DNA of 64,000 bases from Dactylosporangium sp. AC04546 (GCF_022095675.1 NZ_JAHYSG010000023.1:1-64000); one strand, 5' to 3'. Shown: positions 42,454-51,150, numbered from the stretch's first letter. Notes: generated by a model from the letters alone, not told the origin. Made by a program: numbers and translations.

Positions 42454-43660
42454 GGTCGATCACCGCGTCGGGGTCCGTGACAGCCGCGTTCCAGACAACC
42501 GTGCGGGTGTCGTAGTTGACGTTCCCCCACGTGCTCATGTAGGCCTCGACATTCGTCTCGAACGTGGTCTTGGGATCGGCCATCGCGGTCCGCCAGCTGC
42601 GGACGACCTCCGGGCTGTCCAGGGCGGGCAGGCCCGTGGCCGGTGCGGTCACCAGCCGGGGAACCGACCGGCCCTGCAGCCACAGGTCGGTGTAGACACC
42701 GAACGCGTGCCCGTACAGGGGCCAGGGCTGCGACCAGGTCGCGCGAAAGATCGTGCCGCCCTGCTCGATCTTCTTCAGGATGTCGTCGCCGCCTTCGGTG
42801 CCGGAGGCGTAGAGGGTCGTCTCGTTGCCCCGGCCCTTCGCCTCGAACACGGAGACCGCGCCGAGGACGGGTGCGGAGTGACCGAGGACGACGTTGATCC
42901 CGGGATGTGCCTGCAGGAGCGTGGCCATGGCGTCAGCGCCGGCCTTGACGGTGTAGTCGACGCTGGTCTCGCTGACGATGCGGACCTTCCCGCCGGCGGT
43001 CTTCAGCTCCTCCTTGATGCCCGCGTCGATGGCGCGGGCCGAGTCGGTGAGCAGGCCGTCGTTGAGGAGGAGGACCTGCGCATCGCCGCCGTTGTGCTGC
43101 CGCATGTAGGCCACCGCCGCGGCACCCTGGCTGCGGCCGACCTGCCGGTAGTTCACGACCGGGAAGACATGGGAGTTGGCCTGCTGGGCGACGCTCATGA
43201 CACCGGTCTGCACGGCCTTGGCGGTCAGGTCCTCGGAGCCGCTGAGGTAGGGCGGGTACAGGAACCAGGCCGCCATCCCCTGGGCGAACATGGTTTCGGC
43301 CTGGGAGCGGAACTTGGCGGTGTCCCCGTTGGCGATGGCGGTGACGCATTCGATCCCCTTCGCCTTGCAGGCGTTGGTGATCCCCTCGGTCAGCTGGATG
43401 GCGATCACCGCGTCGAAGTTGCCGGGGATACCGAAGCGGCGTGGCAGCTTCGGTGCGCTGCCGGGCGGCGCGGACGGGTCGTAGCGCTTGAGTTTGCCGG
43501 TCTGCGGCCCGGCGTCCGCCGACGCCCGCGGCGGGCGCGCGTCGGCGCACGATGCCAGCGCGGGGCCGGTGAGGCCCGCTACGGCGACGGCCAGTCCGGA
43601 GCGCAGCAGGCCACGACGACCTAATCGGCCCGGTGGGTTCTCGGATGCGTATGTCGACAC
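42446..43660 (-). CDS. Sugar ABC transporter substrate-binding lipoprotein (RbsB type)
   Basis: 404 aa. The N-terminus has paired arginines (GRRGLLRSG, 14-22), a hydrophobic core and the lipobox ALASC (Cys38), suggesting Tat-type export and lipidation. The mature part is a type-I periplasmic-binding fold (AIQLTEGITNACKAKGIE; NGDTAKFRSQAETM; VLGHSAPVLGAVSVFEAKG). GTG at 43660 has AAGGAG six bases upstream; the longer frame crosses the promoter. First gene of the leftward operon, directly downstream of the palindromic operator. Confidence 0.93.
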   Translation of the reverse strand: MSTYASENPPGRLGRRGLLRSGLAVAVAGLTGPALASCADARPPRASADAGPQTGKLKRYDPSAPPGSAPKLPRRFGIPGNFDAVIAIQLTEGITNACKAKGIECVTAIANGDTAKFRSQAETMFAQGMAAWFLYPPYLSGSEDLTAKAVQTGVMSVAQQANSHVFPVVNYRQVGRSQGAAAVAYMRQHNGGDAQVLLLNDGLLTDSARAIDAGIKEELKTAGGKVRIVSETSVDYTVKAGADAMATLLQAHPGINVVLGHSAPVLGAVSVFEAKGRGNETTLYASGTEGGDDILKKIEQGGTIFRATWSQPWPLYGHAFGVYTDLWLQGRSVPRLVTAPATGLPALDSPEVVRSWRTAMADPKTTFETNVEAYMSTWGNVNYDTRTVVWNAAVTDPDAVIDRE

Positions 43661-43759
43661 GATCAGCTCCTTCGATGCTCGTGGAATCCGTGGTGCCGCC
43701 GGCCCCCTCGATCGATGTCCGCGGTCAGCGACGCGGCAACCCGGACGTAACAGGGCCGA

Positions 43760-43822
43760 AATGTACGCGCCGGCGCGCCGATTGGTCAACAGGTTGACCA
43801 ATATTGGGTGGCGTCCTATCGT
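43760..43822. promoter_or_regulatory. Divergent promoters on a perfect palindromic GntR operator
   Basis: A perfect palindrome at 43781-43802 has arms ATTGGTCAAC / GTTGACCAAT around two bases. Each arm supplies a -35 TTGACC. Rightward: TTGACC (43794-43799), 17 bases, TATCGT (43817-43822) for the M24 gene. Leftward: TTGACC (43789-43784), 18 bases, TACATT (43765-43760) for the binding-protein gene. One repressor dimer would block both. The likely ligand is the FadR-type GntR protein encoded at 48145. Confidence 0.75.
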
Positions 43823-43845
43823 CGCAGTGAGATCAGGGAGGTCCG

Positions 43846-45018
43846 ATGGTCCCGTTCAACACCACCGAGCTCGACGACCTGCTGGAGAAGGCGGGCGTCG
43901 ACGTGGTCGTGGCAACCACCAAGCACGCCGTGCAGCACCTGCTCGGCGGCTATCGATACTTCTTCTTCGCGAACATGGACGCTATCGGCCTGGGCCGCTA
44001 CCTTCCCGCGCTCGGCTACCGGCGAGGCGCGGCCGAGGACACGTTCTACGTGGGCGCCGCCAACGAGGACTGGGGCACCGACGTCGCCGGCCTCTGGGTG
44101 CCCGAGGTGCGAAACGTCTCGTGGAGCGGCCCCGACACCGCGCGCGCCGTGGCCGCGGCGCTGCGCAAGCGCGGTCTCGACCGGGCGACCGTCGCGGTGG
44201 AGCTGGCGTTCCTGCCCGCCGATGCCTGGGAGACTCTGCGCGCCGAATTGCCCGACGCGCGTTTCGTGGACGGGCTGCGCCTGCTGGAGGAGCTGCGCGC
44301 GGTCAAGAGCCCGGCAGAGCTGGACCTCGTCCGCCGCGCGTCGGAAGGCATCATCGACGCGATGCTGGCCACGTTCCAGGCGTCCCGTCCGGGCCAGACC
44401 AAGGCGGAGATCGTGGAGCGGTTCCGCCGGGAGCAGACCGACCGCGGCATGGTCTTCGACTACTGCCTCGCCGCCGTCGGCACGAACATGAACCGGGCGC
44501 CGTCCGACCAGGTCTGGCGGGAGGGCGAGACGCTCTCGCTGGACTCCGGCGGCATGTACCAGGGCTACATCGGTGATCTGGCGCGGATGGCGGTGGCCGG
44601 GGACCCGACCCCGCTCATGGCGGACCTGCTCGAACAGATCGAAGCGGTGCAGATGGCGGCCCGGGCACCGGTCCGCGCGGGCGCGCTCGGCAGCGCGATC
44701 TTCACCGCCGCGGAACAGGCGATCGCCGCCCTGCCGCACGGACCTCAGCTGCGGTTCGTGGCACACGGGATGGGGCTGATCACCCACGAGGCTCCCCGCC
44801 TGACGAGCACCGGCCCGGTGCCCTATCCCGCCGACCACGGGGACGTGCCGTTGCGCGCGGGCCAGGTCCTCTCGATCGAGACCTGGATCGAGAGCGGCGA
44901 GGCCGGCTTCATCAAGCTCGAGGACACCCTGATCGTCACGGCCGCAGGCTGGGAGGCGCCCGGCGACGTGGGCCGCGGGTGGAACCGGCCCGCCGAGCCG
45001 ACCGGCCACCGTGCGTAA
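43846..45018 (+). CDS. M24 family metallopeptidase / Xaa-Pro aminopeptidase-like
   Basis: 390 aa. An N-terminal creatinase-like domain (1-155) precedes a C-terminal pita-bread domain with all five metal ligands: Asp233 (SLDSGG), Asp244 (GDLAR), His307 (AHGMG), Glu345 (SIETW) and Glu359 (KLEDT). It cleaves an Xaa-Pro-like or other C-N bond. Within a sugar-acid locus the substrate is unclear; it may release an amide-linked group. AGGGAGG lies four bases before the ATG. First gene of the rightward operon. Confidence 0.93.
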   Translation: MVPFNTTELDDLLEKAGVDVVVATTKHAVQHLLGGYRYFFFANMDAIGLGRYLPALGYRRGAAEDTFYVGAANEDWGTDVAGLWVPEVRNVSWSGPDTARAVAAALRKRGLDRATVAVELAFLPADAWETLRAELPDARFVDGLRLLEELRAVKSPAELDLVRRASEGIIDAMLATFQASRPGQTKAEIVERFRREQTDRGMVFDYCLAAVGTNMNRAPSDQVWREGETLSLDSGGMYQGYIGDLARMAVAGDPTPLMADLLEQIEAVQMAARAPVRAGALGSAIFTAAEQAIAALPHGPQLRFVAHGMGLITHEAPRLTSTGPVPYPADHGDVPLRAGQVLSIETWIESGEAGFIKLEDTLIVTAAGWEAPGDVGRGWNRPAEPTGHRA

Positions 45019-46453
45019 GTCCCCCGCCGGGCCGGTGCCCAGGGACCGCGTTCTCGCCGGCCTGCCCGCGGACGAGCCGGACGCCGGCACACGCGACACC
45101 GTCGCCGAAGGCAACCGCGGGCGGTACACCTGGCTTCTCGTCCTGGACGACGACCCGACCGGCACCCAGTGCGTCGCCGAGGTGAACGTGCTGCTGGATC
45201 CCCGGGACACCACCGCCGTCCGCGCGGCGGCCGCCACCGACGCGATGACCGTCGTGCTGACCAACACCCGGGCCCGGCCCGCCGGCGACGTGACGCCGCT
45301 GCTGAACCACCTGGTCCGGACCGCCGCGGACGCCGCCCGATCCCACGGGCGCGACCTGCGGGTGCTCCTGCGCGGTGATTCGACGCTCCGGGGCCACTAC
45401 AGGCTGGAGACCGAGACGGTCCGCGCGGCCCTCGCCGCGGCGGGGACGGCCGTCCACGGCGTCGTGCTCGTGCCGGCCTTCCCGCAGGCCGGCCGGCTCA
45501 CGCGTGGTGACGTGCACTGGGTGTGCGGTGCGGACATGTGCGTCCCGGTCGCCGAGACCGAGTTCGCGGCGGACGCCACATTCGGCTTCGCCGAGTCCGA
45601 CCTGCGTGCGTGGGTCGCCGCCCGGGGCGACGCCACCGGGCCGATCGAGTCGGTGGACGTCGAGCTGATCCGCACCCGGCCGGCAACGGTGGTGTCGCGG
45701 CTGAGCCACGCCCGGCCCGGGACGACGTTCGTCGTCAACGCCGTCAGCGACGGCGACCTGGATCGCTTCGCGGCCGCGCTCCAGCGGGCCGAGCTCGACG
45801 GCCGCACCTACATCGTCCGATGTGGACCCTCCTTCGTCCGAGCGAGGGCCGGCCGGCACGAGCCGCGGCCCGAGACCACACGAGTCGGCCTGCTGGCGAT
45901 GCGGCCGGACGGGCCGGGCCTGGTCGTGGTGGGATCGCACTCCGCGCTGACCCGGCGGCAGGTCGAGGTCGCGGCGGCACGGCACGGGCTGCGCACGGTG
46001 GAGGCCGACATCGACGACCTGCTCGAGGGGTCGTCCGGCGGATCGGCCGAGCGCGCCGCCGACCACCTCGCGGCGGGCCGGACCGTCCTGCTGCAGACCA
46101 CCCGGGCCCGGCGGACCGCGGCGACCGCGGACGCGAGCCTGGCCCTGGCCACCCGGGTCTCGGCCGGACTGTGCGCGATCGTCGAGTCGGCCTGCCGGCA
46201 CGCCACACCCGGCTGGGTGGTCGCAAAAGGGGGCATCACCTCCGCCGACGTCGCCACCCGGGCGCTGCGGGCGACATCCGCGCGCAACGTCGGACCGCTG
46301 ACCCGGCACGGCGTCTCGGTCTGGCAGCTCGATCCGGCCAGCCTCCTGCCCTATCGGCCGTACGTCGTCTTCCCGGGCAACGTCGGCGACGCGGACGCGT
46401 TGAGCCACGTCCTGGATCTGACCAACCCTCTGATCGAACGTCCACCCGCGTGA
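45011..46453 (+). CDS. Four-carbon acid sugar kinase family protein (DUF1537/OtnK-like)
   Basis: 480 aa. The N-terminal substrate-binding domain opens with LLVLDDDPTGTQ (42-53), the family signature, and includes LRGDSTLRGHYRLE; the C-terminal nucleotide-binding domain has WVVAKGGITSADVA and PGNVGD. Characterised members phosphorylate 3-oxo-tetronates or related C4 acids. Together with the aldolase downstream this gives phosphorylation followed by C-C cleavage. GTG start overlaps the M24 gene by eight bases. Confidence 0.92.
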   Translation: MRKSPAGPVPRDRVLAGLPADEPDAGTRDTVAEGNRGRYTWLLVLDDDPTGTQCVAEVNVLLDPRDTTAVRAAAATDAMTVVLTNTRARPAGDVTPLLNHLVRTAADAARSHGRDLRVLLRGDSTLRGHYRLETETVRAALAAAGTAVHGVVLVPAFPQAGRLTRGDVHWVCGADMCVPVAETEFAADATFGFAESDLRAWVAARGDATGPIESVDVELIRTRPATVVSRLSHARPGTTFVVNAVSDGDLDRFAAALQRAELDGRTYIVRCGPSFVRARAGRHEPRPETTRVGLLAMRPDGPGLVVVGSHSALTRRQVEVAAARHGLRTVEADIDDLLEGSSGGSAERAADHLAAGRTVLLQTTRARRTAATADASLALATRVSAGLCAIVESACRHATPGWVVAKGGITSADVATRALRATSARNVGPLTRHGVSVWQLDPASLLPYRPYVVFPGNVGDADALSHVLDLTNPLIERPPA

Positions 46454-46473
46454 GCCGAGGAGAACCCGCAGCG

Positions 46474-47316
46474 ATGAAGCCCAACATGGCACTGAAACCG
46501 GCGCTCGCCGACCGGCTGCGCCGCGGTGACGAGCTGACCGGCATTCTCGTCAAGATGCCCGCGCCCGCCACGATCGAGCTGGCCGGGCACTGCGGGCTGG
46601 ACCTCGTCGTGCTCGACACCGAGCACGGCCCGGCCGACGGCGTCGAGCTCGAACACCACCTGCGGGCGTCCGACGCCGTGGGCATCCCGGCGATCGTCCG
46701 GGTCGCCACGAACAACCCCGTGCCGATCCAGCACGCGCTCGACGCCGGGGCCTGCGGCGTGATCGTCCCGCACGTGGGCTCGCCGGAGGCGGCCGCGGCC
46801 GCCGTACGCTCCGCGCACTATCCGCCCCGCGGGGAGCGCGGGCTGGCGACCAGCACCCGCGCCGGAAACCACGGCACCGGCGGCACCGCGGAGCACCTCC
46901 TCCGGTCCGCCCGGGAGACATTGATCATCGTGCAGATCGAGGACGGCGACGCCGTCCCGCAGTCCCGCGCGATCGCCGGTACCGACGGCGTCGATGCCGT
47001 CTGGTTCGGCCCCAACGACCTGTCGCTGTCGCTCGGTCACGCCGACCAGCCGACGCACCAGGACGTGGTCGCGGCCGTCGACGCGATCGTGCAGGCCGTC
47101 GGCGTCACACCCGGCGTCGCGCTGTGCGTGCTCGCCGGCGACGTCCGGGAAGCGACCCAGTGGCGGCGCCGCGGCGCGCAGATCGTGTTGTTCTCCGCCG
47201 TCGCACTGCTGCGTGACCAGTTCCGTCAGATCCTCACCGCTCCGGCCGGCGAGACCGGCACGGCACCGGCTCCCCGTCATCCGGCATCACCCACCGTTCA
47301 GGAGGTTCACCCGTGA
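46474..47316 (+). CDS. HpcH/HpaI family aldolase
   Basis: 280 aa class-II aldolase of the phosphoenolpyruvate/pyruvate superfamily. His51 in LDTEHGP is the general base; Glu156 (QIEDGDA) and Asp182 (GPNDLS) bind the metal. It should split or form a 2-keto-3-deoxy acid-type substrate to yield pyruvate or a related keto acid and an aldehyde. In known OtnK pathways the following step is usually an OtnC-type decarboxylase; here an aldolase takes that place. GAGGAGA lies 10 bases before the ATG at 46474; GTGA overlap with the SDR downstream. Confidence 0.92.
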   Translation: MKPNMALKPALADRLRRGDELTGILVKMPAPATIELAGHCGLDLVVLDTEHGPADGVELEHHLRASDAVGIPAIVRVATNNPVPIQHALDAGACGVIVPHVGSPEAAAAAVRSAHYPPRGERGLATSTRAGNHGTGGTAEHLLRSARETLIIVQIEDGDAVPQSRAIAGTDGVDAVWFGPNDLSLSLGHADQPTHQDVVAAVDAIVQAVGVTPGVALCVLAGDVREATQWRRRGAQIVLFSAVALLRDQFRQILTAPAGETGTAPAPRHPASPTVQEVHP

Positions 47317-48134
47317 CCGACCAATCCCCGCGCCACCAGGACGTGGCGGCACCCACCGGCAGCGGCATCCTGGACCGGCTCCGCGTCGACCGGCGCGCCG
47401 CGCTGGTCACGGGGGCCGGGCAGGGCATCGGGCGGGCGTTCGCGCACGCGCTCGGCGAGGCGGGTGCCCGCGTCGCCATCGTCGACCTCGACAAGGACCG
47501 GGCACAGGCGGTGGCCGACGAGCTCGCCGCGAAGGGCGTCGAGTCCCTGGCGCTGGCCGGTGACGTGAGCCGGCCGGACGACGTCCGGTCCTTCGTGGAC
47601 CAGGTGGTGCACACGTGGGGCCGGCTGGACATCGCCGTCAACAACGCCGGCCTGAACCGGAACTCCGCAGCCGAGGAGACCAGCCTCGCCGAGTGGGACG
47701 AGACGCACGCGGTGAACCTTCGCGGCGTCTTCCTGTGTTGCCAGGCCGAGGCACGGCACATGCTGGCCGCCGGCTACGGAAAGATCATCAACACCGCGTC
47801 GATGGCGTCACTCATCGTGCCGCATCCGCAGAAGCAGGCCGCGTACAACACCGCGAAGGCCGGTGTGGTCCACCTGACCCGCTCGCTCGCCGCGGAGTGG
47901 GCCGACCGTGGCGTGCGCGTCAACGCCATCTCGCCCGGCATCATCCGCACGGCGCTGATCGAGCAGTCCCCCGCGCTGGCACCGCTCGTGGCGACCTGGG
48001 TGTCGAACATCCCGCTGGGCCGGCTGGGCGAGGTGGACGACCTCCAGGCCGCGGTCGTCTACCTCGCCAGCCCCGCCTCGGACTACATGACCGGCCACAA
48101 CCTCGTCCTGGACGGCGGCCAGACGCTCTGGTAG
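47313..48134 (+). CDS. SDR family oxidoreductase
   Basis: 273 aa. TGAGQGIG (33-40), NNAG (110-113), Ser163, Tyr178 and Lys182, then the C-terminal MTGHNLVLDGGQTLW. It has a 25-residue N-terminal extension before the Rossmann fold. GTG at 47313 has AGGAGG seven bases upstream. Last gene of the rightward operon; it converges on the GntR gene with only 10 bases between. Confidence 0.93.
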   Translation: MTDQSPRHQDVAAPTGSGILDRLRVDRRAALVTGAGQGIGRAFAHALGEAGARVAIVDLDKDRAQAVADELAAKGVESLALAGDVSRPDDVRSFVDQVVHTWGRLDIAVNNAGLNRNSAAEETSLAEWDETHAVNLRGVFLCCQAEARHMLAAGYGKIINTASMASLIVPHPQKQAAYNTAKAGVVHLTRSLAAEWADRGVRVNAISPGIIRTALIEQSPALAPLVATWVSNIPLGRLGEVDDLQAAVVYLASPASDYMTGHNLVLDGGQTLW

Positions 48135-48144
48135 CGGCTGCTGC

Positions 48145-48873
48145 TCAATCCGCCTCGGCCTGCGGCAGCGACCGTCGCAGGCGGCGGGCCGCTCGCTCCA
48201 TCAACGCTGTCATCGCGGCGCGGGCCTTCTCCGGTTCCTGCGCCTCGATGGCATCCAGCACCGGAATGTGCATCGCCAGCGACGTCTCCGTCTCGTCGGC
48301 GGCACGGATGACGCGGGTCGCCCAGACCCGCAGCAACGACTGGGCGTTGGAGAGGACTCCGGCCATCACCTCGTTGCCCGACGCGCGGGCCATCGCGAGG
48401 TGGAAGGCGATGTCGGCTTCGACATACCGCTCGTAGTCGGTCGCCGCGGCTTCCATCTCGGTGATGTGGCCCCGCATCTCCTCGAGCTGCTCCGGTGTCC
48501 GGCGCTCGGCCGCGAGAACGGCCAGGATCACCTCGAGATGCTGGCGCAGCTCCATGATGTCGGCGATGCGATGCTGGCCGAGCAGCAGCCCCCACTCGAT
48601 CACCTTCGGCAGCAGGTCCGACTCGGTGCGGGACAGGTAGGTGCCGTCGCCTTGCCGCTGATCGAGCAGGCCCAGCAGCACGAGTGCCTTGATCGAGTTG
48701 CGGATCGCCGCGCGACCGACGCCCAGCGCCTCGGCGAGGGCCCGCTCCGGCGGGATCCGCTGCCCCGGGTGCAGCGACCCCGACAGCAGATAGTCGAGGA
48801 GCTTGCGGGTCAGCTCGGCCTCCACCGACTCCCGGACCGAGAGCGAGAACTGCGGCAACGGTGCGGGTTTCAC
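48145..48873 (-). CDS. FadR-type GntR family transcriptional regulator
   Basis: 242 aa with the GTG start at 48873. N-terminal winged HTH (LTRKLLDYLLSGSLHPG then IPPERALAEALGVGRAAIRNSIKAL) and a C-terminal all-helical FCD domain (MELRQHLEVILAVLAA; VEADIAFHLAMARASGN; SLAMHIPVLDAIEA) with His ligands for a metal-bound carboxylate effector. It fits control of an acid-sugar locus. A TTG at 48903 in the same frame is an alternative start. The gene overlaps the end of a 12-codon frame (separate entry). It likely binds ATTGGTC half-sites at 43781, 48889 and 50086. Confidence 0.92.
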   Translation of the reverse strand: MKPAPLPQFSLSVRESVEAELTRKLLDYLLSGSLHPGQRIPPERALAEALGVGRAAIRNSIKALVLLGLLDQRQGDGTYLSRTESDLLPKVIEWGLLLGQHRIADIMELRQHLEVILAVLAAERRTPEQLEEMRGHITEMEAAATDYERYVEADIAFHLAMARASGNEVMAGVLSNAQSLLRVWATRVIRAADETETSLAMHIPVLDAIEAQEPEKARAAMTALMERAARRLRRSLPQAEAD

Positions 48874-48908
48874 GGTGCGGCCAAAGCGTGACCGGTCGAC
48901 CAATACAT
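48870..48908 (-). CDS. Possible 12-codon leader peptide coupled to the GntR gene
   Basis: ATG at 48908 encodes MYWSTGHALAAP and stops with TGA overlapping the GTG at 48873 (GTGA). A TAAGCT hexamer is seven bases before the ATG, the leaderless geometry. The operator half-site lies inside it. Translation of this leader could drive the regulator start; it may also be chance. Confidence 0.3.
   Translation of the reverse strand: MYWSTGHALAAP
48889..48904. promoter_or_regulatory. GntR operator half-site, probable autoregulation
   Basis: Minus strand reads ATTGGTCGACCGGTCA: the ATTGGTC arm of the 43781 palindrome plus a GACC/GGTC inner repeat. It overlaps the start region of the GntR gene. Confidence 0.45.
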
Positions 48909-48935
48909 GGCCACTAGCTTAGCCCGGCGCCCGGA

Positions 48936-49649
48936 TCACCACGGGACCTCGCCCCCCGTATTGGCCAGGACCGCCGGCCGGATCCCCGGCTCGGCAAGGA
49001 AGAGCGCCGCGGCCGCCGTCTCCCGCGTCGTGGCGTACCGCCGCAACGGGATGTGTTCCACGACGGATGCGGTGTACGCCTCGACCGAGATTCCCTGGGC
49101 CGCGGCGACCTCCTCGGTCGCCCGCACCAACAGCGGGGTCTCGGTGCGGCCCGGGCACAGGGCGCGCACGGCAACCCCGGTCGGGCCCTCGATCATCGCC
49201 TGCGCGGCCACCCACGCCTGCGCCGCCCACTTCGCGGCGCAGTAGGCACTGTTGTCCGGCTCGGCGCGCAGCGCGGCCTGCGAGGTCGTCACGACGAAGC
49301 GGCCCTGCCGCCGCGCGAGCGCCGGCCGGGTGGCGGCGAACAGCCGGGGAACCGTGCCGGCGTTGACGAGCAGGATCGCCCGCACCCTCGCCGCATCGAG
49401 GTCCCGCAACGCACCGGCACCCTGGATGCCGTGCGACGCGACGACCGCGTCGAGACCGAAGCTCTCGGCCCGCTCGGCCAGCGCGGCGAGGTGCGCCGGG
49501 TCGGTGAGGTCACCCGCGACGGTCTCGGCGCCGTCCGGGTGCTCGTGCCAGCCGAGGTCATGGCCGAGCACGTCATGGCCGGCCTCGATCGCGAGCCGGA
49601 CCACCGCCGCGCCGATCCCGCCCGCGGCGCCCGTCACCAGCAGTCTCAT
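48936..49649 (-). CDS. SDR family oxidoreductase (short form)
   Basis: 237 aa. TGAAGGIG (6-13), a short substrate loop, serine in VTTSQAAL, YCAAK as YxxxK, and a C-terminal LANTGGEVPW in place of the usual DGG. NNAG is replaced by ASHGIQG. ATG at 49649 overlaps the stop of the SDR-like gene upstream (ATGA). Confidence 0.88.
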   Translation of the reverse strand: MRLLVTGAAGGIGAAVVRLAIEAGHDVLGHDLGWHEHPDGAETVAGDLTDPAHLAALAERAESFGLDAVVASHGIQGAGALRDLDAARVRAILLVNAGTVPRLFAATRPALARRQGRFVVTTSQAALRAEPDNSAYCAAKWAAQAWVAAQAMIEGPTGVAVRALCPGRTETPLLVRATEEVAAAQGISVEAYTASVVEHIPLRRYATTRETAAAALFLAEPGIRPAVLANTGGEVPW

Positions 49650-50044
49650 GCGACGCCTCCACGCAGGTCGAGGGTCGCGGCGGTCACATACGCGGCGTCC
49701 GCGCCGTCCAGGTAGGCGAGGACCGCTTCGAGGCCATCGGCCTGAGCCTTGCGGAGCAGGACGATCGCCCACCGGACGGCGGGAATCTCCACCGCGAGCG
49801 ACAGCACGCCGCCGCGTACCGCCGCGACCGCGGCGTCGAGCGCGGGCCTGTCGGCCGGGCCGCAGTGGTCGGGCTCGACCACCGCGACGACCAGACGATC
49901 CGGTGGCTCGTCACCATGGACGCGGTCGCGAAGCCTGCCGAACAGATCGACGGTGGCCTCGACCACCCACTGGTCGAACGGATCCTCGGCCGTGGCCGGC
50001 AGATCGACCACGACCACCTCCGGCCGAATCGTCAACACCTTCAC
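49646..50044 (-). CDS. Short degenerate SDR-like protein, probably non-enzymatic
   Basis: 132 aa. It keeps only the outline of an SDR C-terminal half: VVVDLPA, the RLVVAVVEPDH strand, a helix VRWAIVLLRKAQADGLEAVLAYLD and a C-terminal AAYVTAATLDLRGG matching the usual YVTGxxxxVDGG. There is no glycine-rich nucleotide loop and no YxxxK. GTG at 50044 has AGGAGG five bases upstream; the ATG at 50095 lies in the promoter/operator region. It may partner the complete SDR encoded downstream (ATGA coupling). Confidence 0.7.
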   Translation of the reverse strand: MKVLTIRPEVVVVDLPATAEDPFDQWVVEATVDLFGRLRDRVHGDEPPDRLVVAVVEPDHCGPADRPALDAAVAAVRGGVLSLAVEIPAVRWAIVLLRKAQADGLEAVLAYLDGADAAYVTAATLDLRGGVA

Positions 50045-50073
50045 GCGGTCCTCCTCTGGCGCCACCTCCCACG

Positions 50074-50105
50074 ACTGTATGAGCGATTGGTTCATCGGTC
50101 AACCT
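50074..50105 (-). promoter_or_regulatory. GntR-controlled promoter of the SDR-like/SDR operon
   Basis: On the minus strand TTGACC (50102-50097), 17 bases and TACAGT (50079-50074). The -35 and spacer form an imperfect palindrome (AGGTTGACC ... AACCAAT, 50105-50086) related to the perfect one at 43781. Confidence 0.6.
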
Positions 50106-50169
50106 TTGTTATCTAGTGCGGCGCCATGGGTCGAGTTGCACGGTTGGGCGTGCGGCCGCAGCATGGGGT

Positions 50170-51108
50170 GTGGCCAGCGTGCATCGCCTGTCGCCGATCT
50201 GGCTCGTGCTGGTCGGCATCCTCTCGGTGCAGTTCGGTGCGGTGGTCTCCAAGGGCCAGTTCGGCGAGATCCCCCCGGTGGGGATGGTGTTCCTCCGGCT
50301 GGTCACCACGTCCGTGGTCCTGCTCGCCGTTGCCCGGCCGCGGCTGGGCGGCCGGGCGCGCGCCGACTGGTGGCCGGTGCTGGCGCTGGGCTTCGCGCTC
50401 GGCGCGATGAACTGGGCCTTCTACGAGTCGTTCGCCCGCATCCCGCTCGGCGTCGCGGTCAGCATCGAGTTCGCCGGTCCGCTGCTGCTGGCCGCGGTCG
50501 GCAGCCGGCGGCCCCGCGACCTGGCGTGGGTGGGCCTGGCCGCCGGCGGTATCGTCCTGTTCGGCGCCGGCCCCACCAGGGTCGACGCGGTCGGGTTCGC
50601 TCTGGCGCTGCTCGCCGGCGGCTGCTGGGCGCTGTACGTCGTGTCGACAGCGGCCACCGGGCGCCGCTGGGCCGGCGTCGAGGGGCTGGCCCTGGCCACC
50701 ACCGCCGCTACGCTCGCGATCGCCCCGTTCGCGGTGGTGGAGGCCGGCGGGCGGCTGCTCGAGCCCCGTCTGCTGATGCTGGGGGCGCTGGTCGGCCTGC
50801 TGAGTTCGGTGGTCCCCTACAGCCTCGAGATGGTGGCGCTGCGCACCATGACGCCCCGGGTGTTCGGCGTCCTCATGAGCCTGGAGCCGGCCGCCGCCGC
50901 CCTCGCCGCCGCGGTCCTGCTCAGCGAGTGGCTCACGCCCGTGCAACTGCTGGCGATCGCGTGTGTGACGGCCGCGAGTGTGGGCGCCGCCCGTACGGAG
51001 TCCGCCCCGGACGCCCTCCTCCGCGACGAACGTCCACCCGGCCCTGATGAACCACAACGTGACCGGGAAGGCGCGGTCGTGCCCGACGAGGGCGACGGCG
51101 TCCCATGA
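50170..51108 (+). CDS. EamA/DMT family transporter
   Basis: 312 aa with ten hydrophobic segments in two EamA repeats (the first begins LSPIWLVLVGILSVQFGAVVSK; the second near GLALATTAATLAIAPFAVVEA; the last around PVQLLAIACVTAASVGAA). These drug/metabolite transporters usually export amino acids or small metabolites (RhtA-like). A hydrophilic tail of about 30 residues follows. The start is uncertain: GTG at 50170 or 50179 places the first helix near the N-terminus; a longer frame begins at 50116. Confidence 0.88.
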   Translation: MASVHRLSPIWLVLVGILSVQFGAVVSKGQFGEIPPVGMVFLRLVTTSVVLLAVARPRLGGRARADWWPVLALGFALGAMNWAFYESFARIPLGVAVSIEFAGPLLLAAVGSRRPRDLAWVGLAAGGIVLFGAGPTRVDAVGFALALLAGGCWALYVVSTAATGRRWAGVEGLALATTAATLAIAPFAVVEAGGRLLEPRLLMLGALVGLLSSVVPYSLEMVALRTMTPRVFGVLMSLEPAAAALAAAVLLSEWLTPVQLLAIACVTAASVGAARTESAPDALLRDERPPGPDEPQRDREGAVVPDEGDGVP

Positions 51109-51150
51109 GCGCACGGCCGGTGACCAGCCGCGGTCCGGGCGGGTCCGTGG

